From: Akkermansiaceae bacterium
Lineage (GTDB): Bacteria > Verrucomicrobiota > Verrucomicrobiia > Verrucomicrobiales > Akkermansiaceae
Length of the DNA stretch: 38,941 bases
Assembly (NCBI GenBank): GCA_903827375.1
Contig: CAIKHZ010000020.1
Span: forward strand, 1-38,941
Reading direction: 5' to 3'
Both the position numbers and the translations under genes were made by a program. Below, one piece after another: positions 17,957 through 25,762 of this stretch. Positions within the stretch are counted from its first letter, which is position 1, and every line of letters starts with the position of its first letter. The notes under the pieces are model-generated. The model was not told the DNA's origin. It saw only the letters and a program-made list of their open reading frames with translations, and ran no database searches.

Positions 17957-19366
17957 TCAGTGGGGGACTGGCGTCACAGTATTAGGATTTGGCCCTAGGA
18001 AACGGGTGGATTTTTTGAGGGTGACGTTACCGGGCTCGGCATGGATTTGCACGGAGACGTCGCCCGCTCCCTTATAGTTGGCGAGCGGGGCGAAGATCAC
18101 GCAGGTGCGGGTGAGTTCGCCGAGCGGCTCGATGGTGAACCTTTGTTCGCCGCCACTGAGCTGATAGCCTGCGGGCACGTCGGCGGCGAGGCTGACGGTG
18201 ATGGTGGCAGGTTGATTGCGTTTGTTTTGCACACGCAGCAAATAAATATTGCTCACCGCGTTGGCATCACTCGTGAAACCGACCCCGCCAACCCTCGACA
18301 AGGTGGCTGAGTACGGCGTCATTTTGATCCAAGCAACCACGCTCAGCGCCAATAGGCCGAGCAGCGCCAGCACCGAGTAGGCATAGATGCGCGGACGCAG
18401 GATGCGCTTGGGCTGTGCATCGAAGCCATTTTGCGAATCATAGCGGATCAAGCCGGTGGGGCGTCCCAGTTTGGTCATGATATCATCGCAGGCGTCGATG
18501 CAGGCGGTGCAGCCGATGCATTCGAGTTGCAAACCATTGCGGATGTCGATGCCGGTCGGGCACACTTGGATGCAACGGTGGCAATCGACACAAGCGCCCG
18601 TGGTTCGGCCCGCCGCGCCACGGGGTTCACCGCGCTTGGCATCATAGCCGACGATGACAGTATCGCTATCGGTCAAGGCGCTTTGGAGGCGGCCGTAGGG
18701 GCACATGATGATGCAGAATTGCTCACGGAAGTAGCCGAAGCAGAACCACAAGATGAGGGTGAGAAAGAGCGCGATACCGAAGGCGGTGGCATGTTGCAGG
18801 GGGCTTTCGTGCATGAATCCGTAGAGCCGGGGCAGGGACACGAAGTACGAGAGGAACACGTGGGCGATGAGCGCGGCGATGCCGACAAAGAGCAGGTGTT
18901 TGACCCCACGCTTGAGGATTTTGGTGGGTGTCCAGGGTGCGGCGTCGAGTTTGCGGCGGGCTGGCGCGTCGCCCTCGATCCAGCGCTCAATGCGCCGATA
19001 GACGTGATCCAAGAATACCGTGTACGGGCAGGCCCAGCCGCACCAGACCCGGCCCAGCAGCGAGGTGATGAAGAACAATGCAAAACCCATCCCCGTGACC
19101 GCGAAAAACATCACCCACATATCCTGCGGGACCAAGGTGAGCCCAAACAAATGGAACAGGCGGTTTTCGACATCGAGAAACACCGCCGGGTAGCCATTGA
19201 TGGGAATCCACGGCAAGACCAAATAGAGTCCGATGAGGAGCCAGCCAAACAGACGTCTGACCCGAGTCCAAAAACCACTCACATCCCCCGGATGGAGGAA
19301 ATAACGCGATCCATCGTCATTGATGGTGGTTAGGGAAGAGAGATTCGGTGATGACGGGCTAGACAT
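17957..19366 (-). CDS. ccoG: Cytochrome c oxidase accessory protein CcoG
   Basis: A membrane iron-sulfur protein needed for assembly of the cbb3-type cytochrome oxidase, linked to copper reduction during maturation. The 469 residues begin at ATG 19366, which overlaps the leuD 3' end by 8 bases. It has about five helices (LFGWLLIGLYLVLPWIPING first). WCGWACPYTVFLDH and FCIIMCPYGRLQS mark the core. The ferredoxin domain reads CVDCHRCIQVCPTGIDIRN and CIGCTACIDACDDIM, two 4Fe-4S sets. A C-terminal Ig-like FixG domain (ITVSLAADVPAGYQLSGGEQ) follows. Downstream are the 51-codon peptide and the TauE/SafE-like gene. Upstream lies leuD, an unusual partner, so co-transcription may be incidental. Confidence 0.93.
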   Translation of the reverse strand: MSSPSSPNLSSLTTINDDGSRYFLHPGDVSGFWTRVRRLFGWLLIGLYLVLPWIPINGYPAVFLDVENRLFHLFGLTLVPQDMWVMFFAVTGMGFALFFITSLLGRVWCGWACPYTVFLDHVYRRIERWIEGDAPARRKLDAAPWTPTKILKRGVKHLLFVGIAALIAHVFLSYFVSLPRLYGFMHESPLQHATAFGIALFLTLILWFCFGYFREQFCIIMCPYGRLQSALTDSDTVIVGYDAKRGEPRGAAGRTTGACVDCHRCIQVCPTGIDIRNGLQLECIGCTACIDACDDIMTKLGRPTGLIRYDSQNGFDAQPKRILRPRIYAYSVLALLGLLALSVVAWIKMTPYSATLSRVGGVGFTSDANAVSNIYLLRVQNKRNQPATITVSLAADVPAGYQLSGGEQRFTIEPLGELTRTCVIFAPLANYKGAGDVSVQIHAEPGNVTLKKSTRFLGPNPNTVTPVPH

Positions 19367-19958
19367 AGTGCAGTTCGACGGCCTTGGCCTCGATGGCGAC
19401 AACGTTATCCAACAATTCCTGAATGGGATCCCAGCGGCCGGAGACGAGAGCTTCCCTAGCGGATTCCGGCATGGTCACCGGAAAGTCCAGTCCCCCGGAG
19501 CTGCGGGCACGCAACGCCTCCACGTCGATGGTCACCAGGGTGAGCGGATCGGCTTCAATTTGCTCACGCAAGGCTGCTAGATCCGCCGCACTCGCAATCA
19601 CGCAGGGCATGGCGAGGGTGGTCGAGTTACCGAAGAAAATCTCGGCGAAGGATTCGGCGATGACGCCGTTGAAACCGTACTTACGCAGAGATTGGGGGGC
19701 GTGCTCACGCGACGAACCGCAGCCAAAATTCAGTCCGGCGAGCAGGATCGAGGCACCGGCAAATCGTGGGTCGTTGAGCGGATGGGCCGTCCGGTGCCCG
19801 TGCTCGTCAAAGCGTACGTCATAAAAGGCGAACTCGCCGAGGCCATCGAAGGTGATGCATTTCATGAAGCGGGCCGGAATGATGCGGTCGGTATCGATGT
19901 CCGCACCGGGAATATAAACGGCACGACCGGAAACTTGGTTGACGGGAGCTAGGGCCAT
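19359..19958 (-). CDS. leuD: 3-isopropylmalate dehydratase small subunit
   Basis: Small subunit of isopropylmalate isomerase, which with LeuC converts 2-isopropylmalate to 3-isopropylmalate in leucine biosynthesis. The 199-residue length is normal. Signatures are GADIDTDRIIPARFMK near the start and LNFGCGSSREHAPQSLR, the substrate-recognition loop. The start is ATG 19958. Its 3' end overlaps the ccoG start by 8 bases. The usual neighbour leuC lies upstream but is separated by a Uma2-type gene (20007-20621), so the leuCD pair is interrupted. Confidence 0.95.
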   Translation of the reverse strand: MALAPVNQVSGRAVYIPGADIDTDRIIPARFMKCITFDGLGEFAFYDVRFDEHGHRTAHPLNDPRFAGASILLAGLNFGCGSSREHAPQSLRKYGFNGVIAESFAEIFFGNSTTLAMPCVIASAADLAALREQIEADPLTLVTIDVEALRARSSGGLDFPVTMPESAREALVSGRWDPIQELLDNVVAIEAKAVELHYV

Positions 19959-20006
19959 GAGGAGTGTATAGATTTAGAATTTAAGATTGGAGATGTGAAA
20001 GTTCTT

Positions 20007-20621
20007 TCAGCCGTCTTCGCGGTTGATGAGATACCACGGGCGTTGGACATCGGGGGGGAACGGGGCGGATTGATAAAAGGCGGCCAGCGGGGCCTCGAAA
20101 GGGATCGACTCGAGGTGCACGATGGATTCGGGCTGGGTGAAGATATGGCGTTTCCAGCGATCAGAGCGGCGATAGATGACGAGTTCCGGCCAGTCTTGTT
20201 CGATGAGCACGATTTCCTCGATGCTGGCGAGGCGCTTGTAGGTGGCGAGTTTGTCGCCGCGGTCGTTGCGTGAGGTGGATGGTGAGAGCACCTCGATGAC
20301 AAGTTTGGGGTGGCGCACCACATGGCTATCGTCATCGGCGGGCTCGCAGGTAACGAACACATCGGGATAGTAGAACGCCTCGCCGAGATCATCGCTGATT
20401 TGCACTTTTACACTTTCGATGAACGTGCGGCAAGGGCCGCCGTGCAGGTGTTGCTTGATGCGGGCTGCGGTTTCGAGGCAGATGGCATTGTGGCGCAGAC
20501 TGGCACCAGACATCGCGTAGATGCGCCCATCGACAAATTCGTGACGCATTTCAGAACGCAGTTCACCTTCGAGATACTCGGCGGCGGTGATCGGCAATTT
20601 TCGTGCGGCGCTGGGGCTCAT
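20007..20621 (-). CDS. Uma2 family (DUF820) nuclease-like protein
   Basis: A 204-residue member of the Uma2 family, a PD-(D/E)xK restriction-endonuclease-like fold of largely unknown role, abundant in Cyanobacteria and multicopy in many other genomes. Visible are the entry motif YLEGELRSEMRHEFVDGRIY, the catalytic Asp in YYPDVFVTCEP, the Glu in LVIEVLSPSTS and the following Lys region (NDRGDKLATYKRLA). The ATG at 20621 is preferred; a TTG at 20648 is possible and would sit 3 bases from the leuC stop. The gene is embedded between leuC and leuD on the same strand, an unexpected place that suggests insertion or co-option. Confidence 0.85.
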   Translation of the reverse strand: MSPSAARKLPITAAEYLEGELRSEMRHEFVDGRIYAMSGASLRHNAICLETAARIKQHLHGGPCRTFIESVKVQISDDLGEAFYYPDVFVTCEPADDDSHVVRHPKLVIEVLSPSTSRNDRGDKLATYKRLASIEEIVLIEQDWPELVIYRRSDRWKRHIFTQPESIVHLESIPFEAPLAAFYQSAPFPPDVQRPWYLINREDG

Positions 20622-20650
20622 GGCGGTGGGATGTTGGACGGCAATCAAGC

Positions 20651-22057
20651 TTATTTCATGGCAAAGACCTCCCTAGCATCGGCGATGGAGCCACGGATGG
20701 CGGCGGCGGCGACCATCAACGGCGACATGAGCACAGTGCGACCCGTGGACGAGCCTTGGCGGCCTTTAAAGTTGCGGTTTGAGGAGGAGGCGCAAAGTTG
20801 GTCGCCGACGAGTTTGTCGGGATTCATCGCTAGGCACATCGAGCAACCGGCATCGCGCCACTCAAATCCCGCATCGCGGAAAATTTGCGGCAATCCTTCG
20901 TTTTCGCACTGGATGGCGACGATTTGGGATCCGGGCACGGCCAGAGCGGTGACTCCTGGAGCGACCTTGTGGCCGGGCAGGTATTTGGCCACCTCGCGGA
21001 AGTCGGAGAGCCGCCCGTTGGTGCACGAACCGATGAAGGCGACGTCAATAGGCACGCCCTTGATTGGGGCGCCGGCGGAGATTTTCATGTAGGCGAGGGC
21101 TTCCACGATGCTGTCCTTGACGATTTGGGTGGCTGCTGCCGCAGGATCCGGGACACTTTCGGAAATGGCTATCCCTTGGTCCGGGGAAATCCCCCATGTC
21201 ACCGTCGGCTCGATGCTTGCCGCATCGATGCTCACCAAATCGTCGTAAACGGCGTCCGCATCGGAGGCAAATGCCAGCCAGCGGTCGGCGGTCGCAGCGA
21301 AGTCACTCATATCGACGTAGGGTCGGCCGCGGAGGTACTCCACGGTTTTAGCATCAGGATTGATATAACCGCAGCGAGCGCCGCCCTCGATGGACATGTT
21401 GCACACGGTCATGCGTTCTTCGACGGACATGCGCTCAAACACGTCGCCGGCGTACTCATAGGCATAGCCGATGCCGCCACGGGCACCTAGCAGACGGATG
21501 ATGTGGAGGATCACATCCTTGGCGTAAACTCCCGGGGCGAGGTGGCCATTGACCTCGATGCGGCGCACTTTGAGGGCCTCAAGCGCCAGGGTTTGCGAGG
21601 CGAGCACGTCGCGCACCTGAGTGGTGCCAATGCCGAAGGCAATCGCCCCGAAGGCACCGTGGGTGGCCGTGTGGGAATCGCCGCAGGCAATCGTGGTGCC
21701 GGGTTGGGTGATCCCTTGCTCCGGGCCAACCACATGCACGATGCCTTGTTTGCCACTTGCCAGATCGAAATAGGTGATGCCGAACTCATCCACATTCTCT
21801 CGCAACGCCGTCATCATGGCCACAGCGAGCGGATCTTGAGGCGCGTCTTGATCGACCGTTGGAACGATGTGGTCCACGGTGGCGAAGGTGCGCTGGGGGA
21901 ATTTCACCTGCAGACCTAAGTCGCGGAGCATGCCAAAGGCCTGCGGCGAGGTGACCTCGTGGATGAGGTGGGTGCCGATGAAAAGTTGCGTGCGGCCATC
22001 GGCGAGAGTGCCGACGCGGTGGGATTCCCAGACTTTTTGGAAGAGGCTTTTGCCCAT
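20651..22057 (-). CDS. leuC: 3-isopropylmalate dehydratase large subunit
   Basis: Large, [4Fe-4S]-bearing aconitase-family subunit of isopropylmalate isomerase, acting with LeuD in the second step of leucine biosynthesis. The 468 residues from ATG 22057 ([15 protein letters not shown]) match normal LeuC length; the open frame continues upstream to 22129 without conserved residues. Diagnostic stretches are [33 protein letters not shown] and [13 protein letters not shown] (cluster cysteines), and [11 protein letters not shown] near the end. It ends just upstream of the Uma2-type gene and, after that, leuD. Confidence 0.96.
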   Translation of the reverse strand: MGKSLFQKVWESHRVGTLADGRTQLFIGTHLIHEVTSPQAFGMLRDLGLQVKFPQRTFATVDHIVPTVDQDAPQDPLAVAMMTALRENVDEFGITYFDLASGKQGIVHVVGPEQGITQPGTTIACGDSHTATHGAFGAIAFGIGTTQVRDVLASQTLALEALKVRRIEVNGHLAPGVYAKDVILHIIRLLGARGGIGYAYEYAGDVFERMSVEERMTVCNMSIEGGARCGYINPDAKTVEYLRGRPYVDMSDFAATADRWLAFASDADAVYDDLVSIDAASIEPTVTWGISPDQGIAISESVPDPAAAATQIVKDSIVEALAYMKISAGAPIKGVPIDVAFIGSCTNGRLSDFREVAKYLPGHKVAPGVTALAVPGSQIVAIQCENEGLPQIFRDAGFEWRDAGCSMCLAMNPDKLVGDQLCASSSNRNFKGRQGSSTGRTVLMSPLMVAAAAIRGSIADAREVFAMK

Positions 22058-22169
22058 GGTGCTTGGCTCGCCGAGGTTTGGAGGCGAGCGCCGGACCATG
22101 AAGCGGCTCTGCCGAATTGTCAAAGCCACATCCGATGAAGCGGCAAAAAGTTCCCCTCGGGTTGCGGAA

Positions 22170-22394
22170 TCAACCGTAACCGAGCATTAGAAAAAACTTT
22201 GTGACGAGCCATCCAAGGGCGACGAATGCGATTACGATACCAAGGATCTTCCACCATTTCCTGGAAGGTCCGACGTTTCCATTGGCACCGTCCACCCACT
22301 GATCCCATGACGAACGCCGGGCTTTGGGGTTATGGTAGTGCCGCACTCCACCCTTGAAGCGAGGGGCGTGGGATGTTGGGGATAAGCGTCTCAC
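22170..22394 (-). CDS. Small single-helix membrane protein
   Basis: A 74-residue ORF starting with GTG at 22394, located upstream of leuC on the same strand. The N-terminal half is polar and basic ([20 protein letters not shown]), followed by a basic lead-in (GPSRKWWK) and one hydrophobic helix ([20 protein letters not shown]) near the C-terminus. This layout of cytoplasmic tail, Lys/Trp interface and helix looks like a genuine small membrane protein and not a shadow frame; no larger gene occupies either strand here. I do not recognise the family. The start is uncertain because there is no ATG, and a second GTG lies at about 22346. Confidence 0.5.
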   Translation of the reverse strand: MRRLSPTSHAPRFKGGVRHYHNPKARRSSWDQWVDGANGNVGPSRKWWKILGIVIAFVALGWLVTKFFLMLGYG

Positions 22395-22430
22395 GACTGA
22401 TGTTGGGTTTGCAGGGCACCATGCGACCGA

Positions 22431-22450
22431 GGCGGGTTCGAGAACCCGCC
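22431..22450. repeat. Extragenic palindrome
   Basis: GGCGGGTTC and GAACCCGCC are perfect 9-bp complements separated by GA, in the gap between the small membrane protein gene and the lipoprotein gene. There is no T tract, so it is more like a REP-type palindrome than a terminator. The similarity of its centre to a tRNA T-loop is coincidental, since no cloverleaf surrounds it. Confidence 0.4.
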
Positions 22451-22536
22451 ACCGCCCCGACCGCTAGGCTCAAATAAAACAACCCTCCCGTGGGTCGGGT
22501 GGCTGCCAGTGGATTTTTAAAGCCAGATGCTTGATA

Positions 22537-22737
22537 TTACTTTTCAGGGTGCACTTTCGGCGCGCCTGGGTGGCTCGGCATGGCCGGGACTTCAGCGGTA
22601 ACCGGCGGAGCGGCTTCAATTTCTTTAAATTTTGGCAGCGCATGCAGGCGTGGTGCAGCGGATTCGCCGGTGCAGCAGCAGGAAACGGAAATGAAGGCAA
22701 CGGCGGATGCGCAAAGGGCAAGGAGGGGTCGGATCAT
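22537..22737 (-). CDS. Small Cys-rich lipoprotein-like protein A
   Basis: A 66-residue exported peptide. A hydrophobic leader (MIRPLLALCASAVAFIS) ends at VSCCC, a lipoprotein-like cysteine cluster, although the lipobox is not canonical. The mature part is short, charged and Pro-rich, ending HPGAPKVHPEK. It shares the SVSCC junction and a 14-base identical DNA stretch with the second small gene at 22846, so the two look like diverged tandem paralogues. On its coding strand a C10 tract (22776-22767) lies 30-39 bases upstream of the ATG. Function is unknown. Confidence 0.55.
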   Translation of the reverse strand: MIRPLLALCASAVAFISVSCCCTGESAAPRLHALPKFKEIEAAPPVTAEVPAMPSHPGAPKVHPEK

Positions 22738-22911
22738 GGGTCAAGCTATGGTTGGTAAATACAGATGGGGGGGGGGAGGGGCGATTCTGCTCAGTGGCGG
22801 TTGCGACGAAGTACCTGAGCCGCGCAAGCAGAAGTCAGAAAACCTTTATTTGGAGGGCTTCACGTACACGTGCTTGGGCGCTGGAGTGTCCTTCGCACAG
22901 CAGGAAACGGA
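22676..22911 (-). repeat. 14-bp direct repeat shared by the two lipoprotein-like genes
   Basis: CAGCAGGAAACGGA occurs exactly at 22676-22689 and 22898-22911 (plus-strand reading). In both genes it encodes the SVSCC signal-peptide junction, supporting common ancestry by tandem duplication. Confidence 0.6.
22767..22776 (-). repeat. Homopolymeric G10/C10 tract upstream of lipoprotein-like gene A
   Basis: Ten G residues on the plus strand, read as C10 in the direction of the gene starting at 22737, ending 30 bases before its ATG. This is promoter-proximal spacing of the kind that can shift expression by slippage in other bacteria; here it is inference from length and position. Confidence 0.45.
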
Positions 22912-22968
22912 GATGAGGGAACCGGCGGCCATGGCGGCAAGAACGGCGACTTTAACAAATTTCATCAT
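22846..22968 (-). CDS. Small Cys-rich lipoprotein-like protein B (40 residues)
   Basis: A 40-residue gene beginning MMKFVKVAVLAAMAAGSLI, a clean signal peptide, then SVSCCAKDTPAPKHVYVKPSK to the stop. The mature peptide would be only about 17-20 residues and basic. Either ATG at 22968 or 22965 could start it; the frame stays open to 23121 upstream but loses signal-peptide character. It is a paralogue of the gene at 22537 by the shared SVSCC junction and the repeated DNA. It is divergent from ompH across a hairpin-rich gap. Function is unknown; such tiny lipoproteins are often envelope or stress-related. Confidence 0.5.
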   Translation of the reverse strand: MMKFVKVAVLAAMAAGSLISVSCCAKDTPAPKHVYVKPSK

Positions 22969-23073
22969 GGGATAGGGTATGGATTGGAGTTGTTTTTCCT
23001 GCATGGCAGTCATGCGGGCTGCCGAGATGGTAATGATCTGCGGCCCCTCTGCAAGGGAAAATGCAAGAAGCTT

Positions 23074-23104
23074 GCCCAGCGCCAGCGCAAATTGGCGCTT
23101 GGGC
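23074..23104. promoter_or_regulatory. Strong hairpin upstream of ompH
   Basis: GCCC-AGCGCCA (23074-23084) pairs with TGGCGCT-(T)-GGGC (23093-23104) with one bulged base and an 8-base loop. A TTGACG box at 23106 directly follows, and CGGAACC is directly repeated at 23140-23146 and 23154-23160, before the ompH ATG. It may be an operator or a terminator for leftward transcription; no T run is present. Confidence 0.4.
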
Positions 23105-23183
23105 ATTGACGGGTTGCGCATTTTGCTGCATTCTGCGCCCGGAACCTTTCATTCGGAACCAACCCCTATCCCACCTCATCACT

Positions 23184-23834
23184 ATGATTCGTCGTTTTCT
23201 TACCGCCGCAATGGCTGCTGCTTTCGCCTGTGGTTTCGCCACCGCCGCCTCGGACAGCAAGCTCAAGATCGCCACTGTCGATATGCAGGAGCTTTTCAAG
23301 CAATACTACCGGACCAACGAGGCGCAAAAGCAGATCAACGTGGAACGCGCCCGCATTCAGAAGGACAACAACGAACGGATGGCCAAGATTCGGGACATCG
23401 AAACCTCGTTGGGCAACCTGCGCAAGCAACTGGACGACCCTGCCATCAATGACTCGAAGAAGCAGGCGCTGTTCAAGGACTGGCAGGTGCAACAACAAGA
23501 GGGGATTGCCTTGGACCGCGAGCGCCGCGAATTCCTCCAGCGCCGCAACCAGATGCTCAACGAGAAGATGCAACAACGCATGAAGGGCATCCTCGAAGAA
23601 ATCCGCAAATTGGTGGAAGAACATGCCAAAGCTGAGGATTTTGATTATGTTTTTGACAAGTCGGGAGTGAGCCTCTCACAGGTGCCCTTCTTGCTTTATA
23701 CCAAGGATGCGACGGACATCACCACCTCACTGCTCAAGGATTTGAACAAGGATGCGCCGGCTGATTCGTTGCGTACCGATAGTGATCCGGCTCCTGAGTT
23801 GCCCTCACCTGCGCCCTCCGGCGGCACACCTTGA
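23184..23834 (+). CDS. OmpH/Skp family periplasmic chaperone
   Basis: A 216-residue exported protein of the Skp (OmpH) family, which holds unfolded outer-membrane proteins in the periplasm on the way to the Bam complex. After the signal (MIRRFLTAAMAAAFACGFAT, cleavage near TAA) come KIATVDMQELFKQYYRTNEA, the family's first strand, and a long charged coiled coil (about residues 50-150, QKQINVERARIQKDNNERMA onward), then YVFDKSGVSLSQVPFLLYTK closing the body domain. A Pro/Ser-rich tail follows. The ATG at 23184 is chosen because the signal peptide starts there. It is coupled to lpxD, the classical skp-lpxD order. Confidence 0.9.
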   Translation: MIRRFLTAAMAAAFACGFATAASDSKLKIATVDMQELFKQYYRTNEAQKQINVERARIQKDNNERMAKIRDIETSLGNLRKQLDDPAINDSKKQALFKDWQVQQQEGIALDRERREFLQRRNQMLNEKMQQRMKGILEEIRKLVEEHAKAEDFDYVFDKSGVSLSQVPFLLYTKDATDITTSLLKDLNKDAPADSLRTDSDPAPELPSPAPSGGTP

Positions 23835-23875
23835 GCCTTCACTTGCCTGCAGCCTCTCATCCCACCTTGCCTGCG

Positions 23876-24913
23876 GTGGCTTTTGAACTCACGCTTTCCG
23901 AGCTCGCCCGTTTGGTCGATGGTGACGTCGTCCGAAGCGGGCTTGATGGACCACTTACCGGGATGGCGTCGCTGGATGCGGCCAGCCGCCAGGATATCAG
24001 TTTTCTAGGCAACGACAAGTATCACGGTCAGTTCTTAGTAACTCAAGCCGCTGCGGTGATTGTGCCGCGCGGAGAGATCGGCGGCCCGCCCTCGACCGGT
24101 TTGGTGGCCGTTGACAATCCATCCTTGGCGTTTTCCGAGGTGATCCGGTATTTTTCCGCCAAGGTGGCGGCGTTTGTTCCCGGCGTGCACCCTAGGGCGG
24201 CAGTGGATCCGAGCGCCGTGCTGGATCCGAGCACCGTGCGGATTCACGCGGGAGCGGTGGTCATGGCCGGAGTCCGCCTCGGCGACGGTTGCGAAATCGG
24301 CCCCAACTGTGTCATCGGAGAACAGGTCGTGCTCGGGCGCAATTGCCGGATCATGGCCAACGTAACCGTCCGCGAACGCTGCGTCCTTGGCGACCGCGTC
24401 ATTCTCCAACCCGGCTGCGTGATCGGCGCTGATGGCTTTGGCTATGAATTTCACGAAGGCCGCCACACGAAGGTCGATCAGGTCGGCATCGTCGAAATCG
24501 GCGATGACGTGGAAGTCGGTGCCAACACCACCATCGACCGCGCCCGCTTCGGCAAGACCCTTATCGGGGAAGGCACCAAAATCGACAACCTCGTCCAGAT
24601 TGCTCACAACGTGGTCATCGGCAAGCACTGCCTCATCGTCTCTCTCACCGGTATTTCCGGCAGCACCCAACTCGGCAACTATGTCACAGTGGCTGGCCAA
24701 GTCGGCATTGTTGGCCATGTAACCATCGGCGACAACACGATTCTAACCGCTCGTACAGGCGTCTCTGTGAGCATTGAGGGCGGCCAAACCTACGGAGGCA
24801 AACCCGCCATGCCGATGCGTGAGCAACTGAAATTGGAGGTGCTCGTGCGCCGCCTGCCAAAGCTCGTCGAACGGGTTAAGACCCTGGAAAACGCCATCTT
24901 GCAAAATCACTGA
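23876..24913 (+). CDS. lpxD: UDP-3-O-acylglucosamine N-acyltransferase
   Basis: Third step of lipid A synthesis: transfers a hydroxyacyl chain from ACP to the 2-amino group of UDP-3-O-acyl-glucosamine. The N-terminal UDP-binding domain (FELTLSELARLVDGDVV, then DISFLGNDKYHGQFL) is followed by a left-handed beta-helix of hexapeptide repeats (about residues 105-300) with the catalytic His in NLVQIAHNVVIGKH and a C-terminal helix. GTG 23876 gives 345 residues, close to the E. coli length; a TTG at 23831 overlapping the ompH stop (TTGA) would add 15 residues and cannot be excluded. There is no ATG option. Confidence 0.93.
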   Translation: MAFELTLSELARLVDGDVVRSGLDGPLTGMASLDAASRQDISFLGNDKYHGQFLVTQAAAVIVPRGEIGGPPSTGLVAVDNPSLAFSEVIRYFSAKVAAFVPGVHPRAAVDPSAVLDPSTVRIHAGAVVMAGVRLGDGCEIGPNCVIGEQVVLGRNCRIMANVTVRERCVLGDRVILQPGCVIGADGFGYEFHEGRHTKVDQVGIVEIGDDVEVGANTTIDRARFGKTLIGEGTKIDNLVQIAHNVVIGKHCLIVSLTGISGSTQLGNYVTVAGQVGIVGHVTIGDNTILTARTGVSVSIEGGQTYGGKPAMPMREQLKLEVLVRRLPKLVERVKTLENAILQNH

Positions 24914-25034
24914 CGGCAGGGAATCATCGCATCCGGAGGGATGCCAGGGCCAGGGCCGTTGGCAATTTTTCCAATGTCACGTCATTCCGAGCTTGCCAGC
25001 CACTGTCCCACCGCCTATCCCCCTTGCCAGCACT

Positions 25035-25604
25035 ATGGCCAGCACCCCCGTCATCACCCTCCGCAAAGGACACGCCGTCCGCCACAATAACGAAGTTTGC
25101 ATCGTCATCGATCACGAACTCAAAACCCCACCCCGCATGGCATCCTACGTCCAGATGTCAATCCGCAGCGTGGCCACCAAAAAAGTCTTCAACCTGCGGA
25201 TGACCTCCAACGATTCGCTCGATAGCGTTTTGCTTGAACGCATCCCCCACGAATACTCCTACAAGGACAGCAGCGGCTACCATTTCCTCAACCCGGAAAC
25301 TTACGAAGACACCGTCGTCTATGAGGATTTGGTCGATCCAGTGAAAAATTACCTCATCGATGGCCAAGTCTATACCATCCTGCTGGCCGATTCAAATGTC
25401 GCCTCCATCGACCTCCCGCCATCCATGGTGATGACCGTCGTGGAGTCATCGGAGGGCGTCAAGGGCGACTCCGCCAACAACGTGTACAAGCCCGCCACAA
25501 TGCAGACGGGCCTCGTGGTCCAAGTGCCGCTCTTCATCAATGTCGGCGAGAGAATCAACGTCAAAACCGAGGACAATTCCTACCTCGGCCGCGCGTCAGC
25601 CTAG
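25035..25604 (+). CDS. efp: Elongation factor P homologue with a divergent tip loop
   Basis: A 189-residue, three-domain EF-P-type protein, which enters the ribosomal E-site region to relieve stalling at polyproline. KOW-like domain I (ITLRKGHAVRHNNEVCIVID), OB domain II (ESSEGVKGDSANNVYKPATMQTG) and domain III (VPLFINVGERINVKTEDNSY) align with the family. The loop that normally reads K-P-G-K-G with a modified Lys34 is instead LKTPPRMASY, with Arg34 at about the tip and a Pro-Pro before it. This could be an arginine-type or unmodified EF-P. The ATG at 25035 starts the conserved core; upstream codons are not conserved. Confidence 0.85.
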   Translation: MASTPVITLRKGHAVRHNNEVCIVIDHELKTPPRMASYVQMSIRSVATKKVFNLRMTSNDSLDSVLLERIPHEYSYKDSSGYHFLNPETYEDTVVYEDLVDPVKNYLIDGQVYTILLADSNVASIDLPPSMVMTVVESSEGVKGDSANNVYKPATMQTGLVVQVPLFINVGERINVKTEDNSYLGRASA

Positions 25605-25641
25605 CCCCGACTGTCTTGGTGCTGCGCTAATTACTTCAGTA

Positions 25642-25724
25642 CCAATGAGTGCTGCAGGGGGAAATGCCAGCGTCGTGCCATCTCCAATGACTCTCAATAG
25701 GCACTCATCCACGGGGGGAAATGC
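25642..25724 (+). repeat. Interleaved direct and inverted repeats between efp and the LysM gene
   Basis: CCAATGA occurs at 25642-25648 and 25684-25690, and GGGGGAAATGC at 25657-25667 and 25714-25724. ATGAGTGC (25645-25652) is the exact reverse complement of GCACTCAT (25701-25708). The arrangement could be a regulatory site or the trace of a small duplication. Confidence 0.45.
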
Positions 25725-25762
25725 TTAAGAATAATTGGTGATTAAGATTTCTTGAATTTTGC

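Noticed and set aside
18431..19333. A 300-codon plus-strand frame opposite ccoG.
   Set aside because: Acidic, Gly/Ala-rich translation without motifs, overlapping a confidently identified gene.
22431..22450. A tRNA T-loop-like GGTTCGAGAACC sequence.
   Set aside because: It is part of a simple palindrome; no acceptor, D or anticodon stems can be drawn around it.
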